Source: Roseburia intestinalis L1-82
GTDB taxonomy: Bacteria > Bacillota > Clostridia > Lachnospirales > Lachnospiraceae
Direction: 5' to 3'
DNA length: 64,000 nt
Assembly: GCF_900537995.1 (NCBI RefSeq)
Contig: NZ_LR027880.1
Span: 883,501-947,500, forward strand
The notes beneath the pieces are model-generated. The model was not told the origin of the DNA, did no database searches, and saw nothing but the letters and a program-made list of their open reading frames with translations. This document shows, piece after piece, positions 60,979 to 64,000 of this stretch. Numbering within the stretch: the stretch's first letter is position 1; every line of letters begins with the position of its first letter. Position numbers and translations under genes: made by a program.

Positions 60979-62043
60979 ATGGATATCAGATTTGAAAAAA
61001 GAGAACATTTAAAGGAAAAACCAGATCAGAAACATCTTGGATTTGGAAAATATATGACAGACTATATGTTTGTTATGGATTGGACAAAGGAAGAGGGCTG
61101 GAAAGATGCAAGAATCGTTCCGGAAGGACCAATCACCATGGATCCGGCATGTGTAACGTTACATTATGCACAGGAAACATTCGAGGGTATGAAAGCATAC
61201 CGTACTGCAGAGGGTAAGATCCAGTTATTCCGTCCGGAGATGAACGCAAAGAGAATGATCAACTCTAACGCAAGACTCTGCATGCCGGAGTTCCCGGTTG
61301 ATATGTTTGTTGAGGCGGTAAAAGCACTGGTAAAGGTAGAAGAGGACTGGGTTCCATCAGAGCCGGAGACATCTCTTTACATCCGTCCGTTTATGTTTGC
61401 AACAGAAGCTGCACTCGGCGTACATATGGCATCTGCTTATAAGTTTATGATTATCTGCTGCCCGGTTGGCGCTTATTATGCAGAGGGAATCAACCCGGTT
61501 AAGATCTTAGTTGAGGATGAACTGGTTCGTGCCGTAAAAGGTGGTACCGGATTTACAAAATGCGGTGGTAACTACGCAGGTTCTATTTTAGGACAGGTTA
61601 AAGCAGAGAAGATGGGATATTCCCAGGTACTCTGGTTAGATGGTGAACATCGGAAATATGTAGAGGAAGTTGGAACCATGAACATCATGTTCAAGATCGC
61701 AGGCGAGATCTACACAGCACCGATCGAGGGAACTGTTCTTCCGGGTGTCACAAGAGATTCCATGATCCATCTGTTAAGAGACTGGGGTTATAAAGTAAAT
61801 GAGACCAGACTTTCCGTAGACGATCTGATGAAAGCCGGACATGATGGCACACTTGAGGAAGTATTCGGAACAGGTACTGCAGCAGTCATCTCCCCTGTCG
61901 GAGAACTCCGCTACAAAGATGATGTTGTAACGATCAACGATTTCAAGATCGGTGAGCTGACACAGAAATTATATGATACCTTAACCGGAATCCAGTGGGG
62001 CAAACTGCCGGATAAATATGGCTGGACAGTAGAGGTAAAATAA
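60979..62043 (+). CDS. ilvE: Branched-chain amino acid aminotransferase
   Basis: This PLP enzyme transfers amino groups between glutamate and the keto acids of Leu, Ile and Val. The 354 residues are of the longer class II BCAT type, with FGKYMTDYMFVMDW, LHYAQETFEGMKAYR, and the PLP lysine in GTGFTKCGGNYAGSI, then QVLWLDG. The C-terminus has FGTGTAAVISPVGEL. ATG 60979 has CGGAGG upstream; an in-frame extension from 60880 is not conserved-looking. It stands as a single gene ended by a terminator at 62110. Confidence 0.95.
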   Translation: MDIRFEKREHLKEKPDQKHLGFGKYMTDYMFVMDWTKEEGWKDARIVPEGPITMDPACVTLHYAQETFEGMKAYRTAEGKIQLFRPEMNAKRMINSNARLCMPEFPVDMFVEAVKALVKVEEDWVPSEPETSLYIRPFMFATEAALGVHMASAYKFMIICCPVGAYYAEGINPVKILVEDELVRAVKGGTGFTKCGGNYAGSILGQVKAEKMGYSQVLWLDGEHRKYVEEVGTMNIMFKIAGEIYTAPIEGTVLPGVTRDSMIHLLRDWGYKVNETRLSVDDLMKAGHDGTLEEVFGTGTAAVISPVGELRYKDDVVTINDFKIGELTQKLYDTLTGIQWGKLPDKYGWTVEVK

Positions 62044-62109
62044 GTAGTTGCGTCAGGGTTTCCGATGAAAAAACAGATTGCACGCACTACGGGCAGACTG
62101 ATTGTTATG

Positions 62110-62155
62110 AAAAACACCATGGACATGCAAAATCGCATGTTCGTGGTGTTTTTGG
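62110..62155 (+). terminator. Terminator of ilvE
   Basis: AAAAACACCATGGACATGC pairs with GCATGTTCGTGGTGTTTTT around a six-base loop, with small mismatches. Confidence 0.85.
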
Positions 62156-62261
62156 TTATACTAAAAATAAGTGACAGGTCAGGTGTCCTGTGTTAATATG
62201 GAACAGAAAGAACGGAATGTAACACGCCAGACCGGCGTCGTTCTGAAAATGGAGGACGACT

Positions 62262-63764
62262 ATGAGTAAAACATTAGAACAATTCGAGCAGTATCTCGAT
62301 AAAATGAAAAAATATGAACATATCAATACGCTTCTTTACTGGGACATGAGAACCTGTGCACCAAAACTGGGGCAGGCAGGACATATCGATGCACTGACTT
62401 ATTTTTCAACCGAGAGCTTTGCGATGTCGACTTCGGATGAACTTTACGGCATGTTAGAGACCTTAAAGACACCGGAAGAATTTGCACAGCTGTCAGATAC
62501 CATGAAATTTATCGTGACACGCATGCAGCGCGATATGGAAAAAGACAGACGGATTCCAAAAGACCGTTATAAAGTGATGGTCCGTGAGCAGGCAGAATCC
62601 GGAAATGCATGGGAAGATGCAAAAAATGCATCTGACTTTTCCATTTTTGCACCGCATCTGGAGAAAATGATTGCACTTACCAAAGAAATGGCAGGTTACA
62701 CAGATCCGGGCAAAGAAGTTTATGATGTATTGTTAGATAAATATGAAGAGGGAATGGATTCTGCAACGATTGACCGTCTGTTTGGTGAACTAAAGGAAGC
62801 GCTGATTCCGCTTGTGAAAAAAATACTTGCCGCAAAACAGCCGGATGATACAAAATTCCATGCTTATTTTGATCCGGATGATCAGAGAAAAGTGCAGGAT
62901 CTTTTGCTTTCCTACATCGGATTTTCCAAAGATGCCGGTGCAGTAGGAGAGACAGAGCATCCTTTTACACTGAATTTTTCTTCCAAGGATGTCCGGGTGA
63001 CAAATCATTATTATGAACATGATCCGATTTCTGCCATGTTTTCGGCTATCCATGAGGGTGGTCATGCGATTTTTGAACAGAATGTCAATCCGGAATATGA
63101 CAACACGGCTGCAGGAAGCTGCCGTTATATGGGCGTGCATGAGAGCCAATCCCGTTTTTATGAGAATATTTTAGGGCGCAATAAGAATTTCTGGATTCCT
63201 GTCTATGAGAAAGTGCAGGAACTGATGCCGCAGATGAAGGACATTTCACTGGATGAGTTTTACCGTGAGATCAATCATGTCAGAAACAGCCTGATCCGTA
63301 CCGAGGCAGATGAGGTGACCTATTGCTTCCATATTATATTGCGTTATGAAATGGAGAAGGCAATCTTTCGTGACAATGTTCCGGTTGAGAAGCTTCCGGA
63401 ACTTTGGAATCAGAAAATGAAGGAATATTTAGATATCACTCCGGCAAATGATGCGGAGGGAATCTTACAGGATATGCACTGGTCAGATGGTTCCTTCGGC
63501 TATTTTCCAAGCTATCTGTTAGGAAGCATCTATGACGGCATGTACTTAGAGGAGCTTGAAAAAGAGTTAGGGCCGGTAGATGAGATCTTAAAAGAGGGCA
63601 GAATCAAAGAAATCACAAAATGGCTGAATGAAAAGATCCACTGGTATGGCAGCACACGCACACCAAAAGAAGTGATTGCAAATGTGTGTGGAAAAGAAGT
63701 ATCAGCAGAGCCATTGGTGCGTTATTTTGAAAAAAAATATGCCAGCGTTTACGATTTAAAATAA
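62262..63764 (+). CDS. Carboxypeptidase M32 (Taq-type metallocarboxypeptidase)
   Basis: A cytosolic zinc carboxypeptidase of 500 residues that removes C-terminal amino acids from peptides. The HEXXH zinc motif is HEGGH starting at residue 264, with the glutamate ligand in GVHESQSRFYENILGR. Further signatures are YWDMRTCAPK near the N-terminus, RTEADEVTYCFHIILRYE and HWSDGSFGYFPSYLLGS. Length is normal. GAGGAC lies before the ATG. It is followed after 56 bases by a HAD hydrolase gene with its own ribosome site. Confidence 0.95.
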   Translation: MSKTLEQFEQYLDKMKKYEHINTLLYWDMRTCAPKLGQAGHIDALTYFSTESFAMSTSDELYGMLETLKTPEEFAQLSDTMKFIVTRMQRDMEKDRRIPKDRYKVMVREQAESGNAWEDAKNASDFSIFAPHLEKMIALTKEMAGYTDPGKEVYDVLLDKYEEGMDSATIDRLFGELKEALIPLVKKILAAKQPDDTKFHAYFDPDDQRKVQDLLLSYIGFSKDAGAVGETEHPFTLNFSSKDVRVTNHYYEHDPISAMFSAIHEGGHAIFEQNVNPEYDNTAAGSCRYMGVHESQSRFYENILGRNKNFWIPVYEKVQELMPQMKDISLDEFYREINHVRNSLIRTEADEVTYCFHIILRYEMEKAIFRDNVPVEKLPELWNQKMKEYLDITPANDAEGILQDMHWSDGSFGYFPSYLLGSIYDGMYLEELEKELGPVDEILKEGRIKEITKWLNEKIHWYGSTRTPKEVIANVCGKEVSAEPLVRYFEKKYASVYDLK

Positions 63765-63820
63765 ATGAAGCAGAATCGTGTGAAAAATGAGAATTTTTAC
63801 ACGCAGGAAGGGGGACTTAT

Positions 63821-64000
63821 ATGAAAAAACAGGGAATTATTTTTGATATGGATGGCACACTTTGGGATTCAGCCGCCAATGTGGCAGAATCCTGGAATGA
63901 AGCGATCCGTCAGGATGGAAGGTTAAATAAGGCACTCACAGAAGCCGATATCAAGGGTGTTATGGGAAAGACCATGGATGTGATCGCAAAACTGTTATTC
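63821..64000 (+). CDS. HAD-family hydrolase, N-terminal part (runs off the right edge)
   Basis: The first 60 residues of a haloacid dehalogenase-type phosphatase: MKKQGIIFDMDGTLWDSAAN holds motif I with the nucleophile Asp, followed by the start of the helical cap (WNEAIRQDGRLNKALTEADI). It resembles phosphoglycolate-phosphatase and beta-phosphoglucomutase relatives, but the window ends before the other motifs. GGAAGGGGG precedes the ATG. Confidence 0.85.
   Translation, partial: MKKQGIIFDMDGTLWDSAANVAESWNEAIRQDGRLNKALTEADIKGVMGKTMDVIAKLLF

Overview
The window is a chromosomal segment of a low-to-moderate GC Gram-positive anaerobe. It has strong Shine-Dalgarno sites, a T-box in front of valS, a SpoIIAA-SpoIIAB-SigF sporulation cluster, an HcpR/Hcp nitrosative-stress locus and many beta-glucan and xylan enzymes. 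Protein style and gene content point to the Lachnospiraceae, most likely Roseburia or a close relative; the genus is an inference. No rRNA, tRNA, CRISPR array or prophage was seen.

Layout. 1-6.3 kb: the 3' end of lon, an IS110-family element lodged exactly at the start of engB, then engB, arcC and pyk. 6.3-8.7 kb: a MATE exporter divergent from an AraC-type regulator. 8.7-16.2 kb: a cellobiose/cellodextrin locus in which cellobiose phosphorylase diverges from a LacI-type repressor, a solute-binding lipoprotein and two ABC permeases, with four matching operator-like boxes in the divergent region. 16.4-20.7 kb: a tiny membrane protein and a giant RND exporter. 20.7-25.5 kb: T-box valS, an unusual repeat and hairpin region, and a FapA-like protein. 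25.7-29.1 kb: a 47-residue protein, a zinc-ribbon/TPR membrane protein and the spoIIA-type cluster. 29.2-32.2 kb: a HAD hydrolase, a coiled-coil protein and an HD-GYP protein. 32.2-35.3 kb: hcpR facing an iron-sulfur protein gene and hcp across a class-II-positioned operator. 35.6-40.4 kb: a PAS-GAF-GGDEF protein, a GH43 beta-xylosidase, an XRE-AbrB regulator and a broken acyltransferase. 40.5-49.0 kb: Hsp20 behind a CIRCE-like site, an OmpR-type two-component pair with an Ig-like secreted protein, a cytosolic GH3 and a LytTR/GHKL pair. 49.0-57.4 kb: an aldo/keto reductase relic, a membrane-anchored permuted GH3, a GtrA protein, and a TetR-controlled heterodimeric ABC exporter. 57.5-64 kb: a membrane-anchored hypothetical protein, an Rpn-type nuclease, a flavin reductase, an ECF S component, ilvE, an M32 carboxypeptidase and the start of a HAD hydrolase.

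How it works together. The carbohydrate genes form a plausible route: cellodextrins are imported by the ABC system, split by the phosphorylase and trimmed by the GH3 and GH43 enzymes. A fifth operator-like box upstream of GH43 suggests shared control.

The most unusual non-coding signals are these: a leader repeat that re-duplicates the Shine-Dalgarno segment in front of two unrelated membrane-protein genes; the IS110 insertion that separates engB from what looks like its original ribosome-binding site; and a repeat/hairpin region after valS whose building blocks recur in front of the LytTR regulator.
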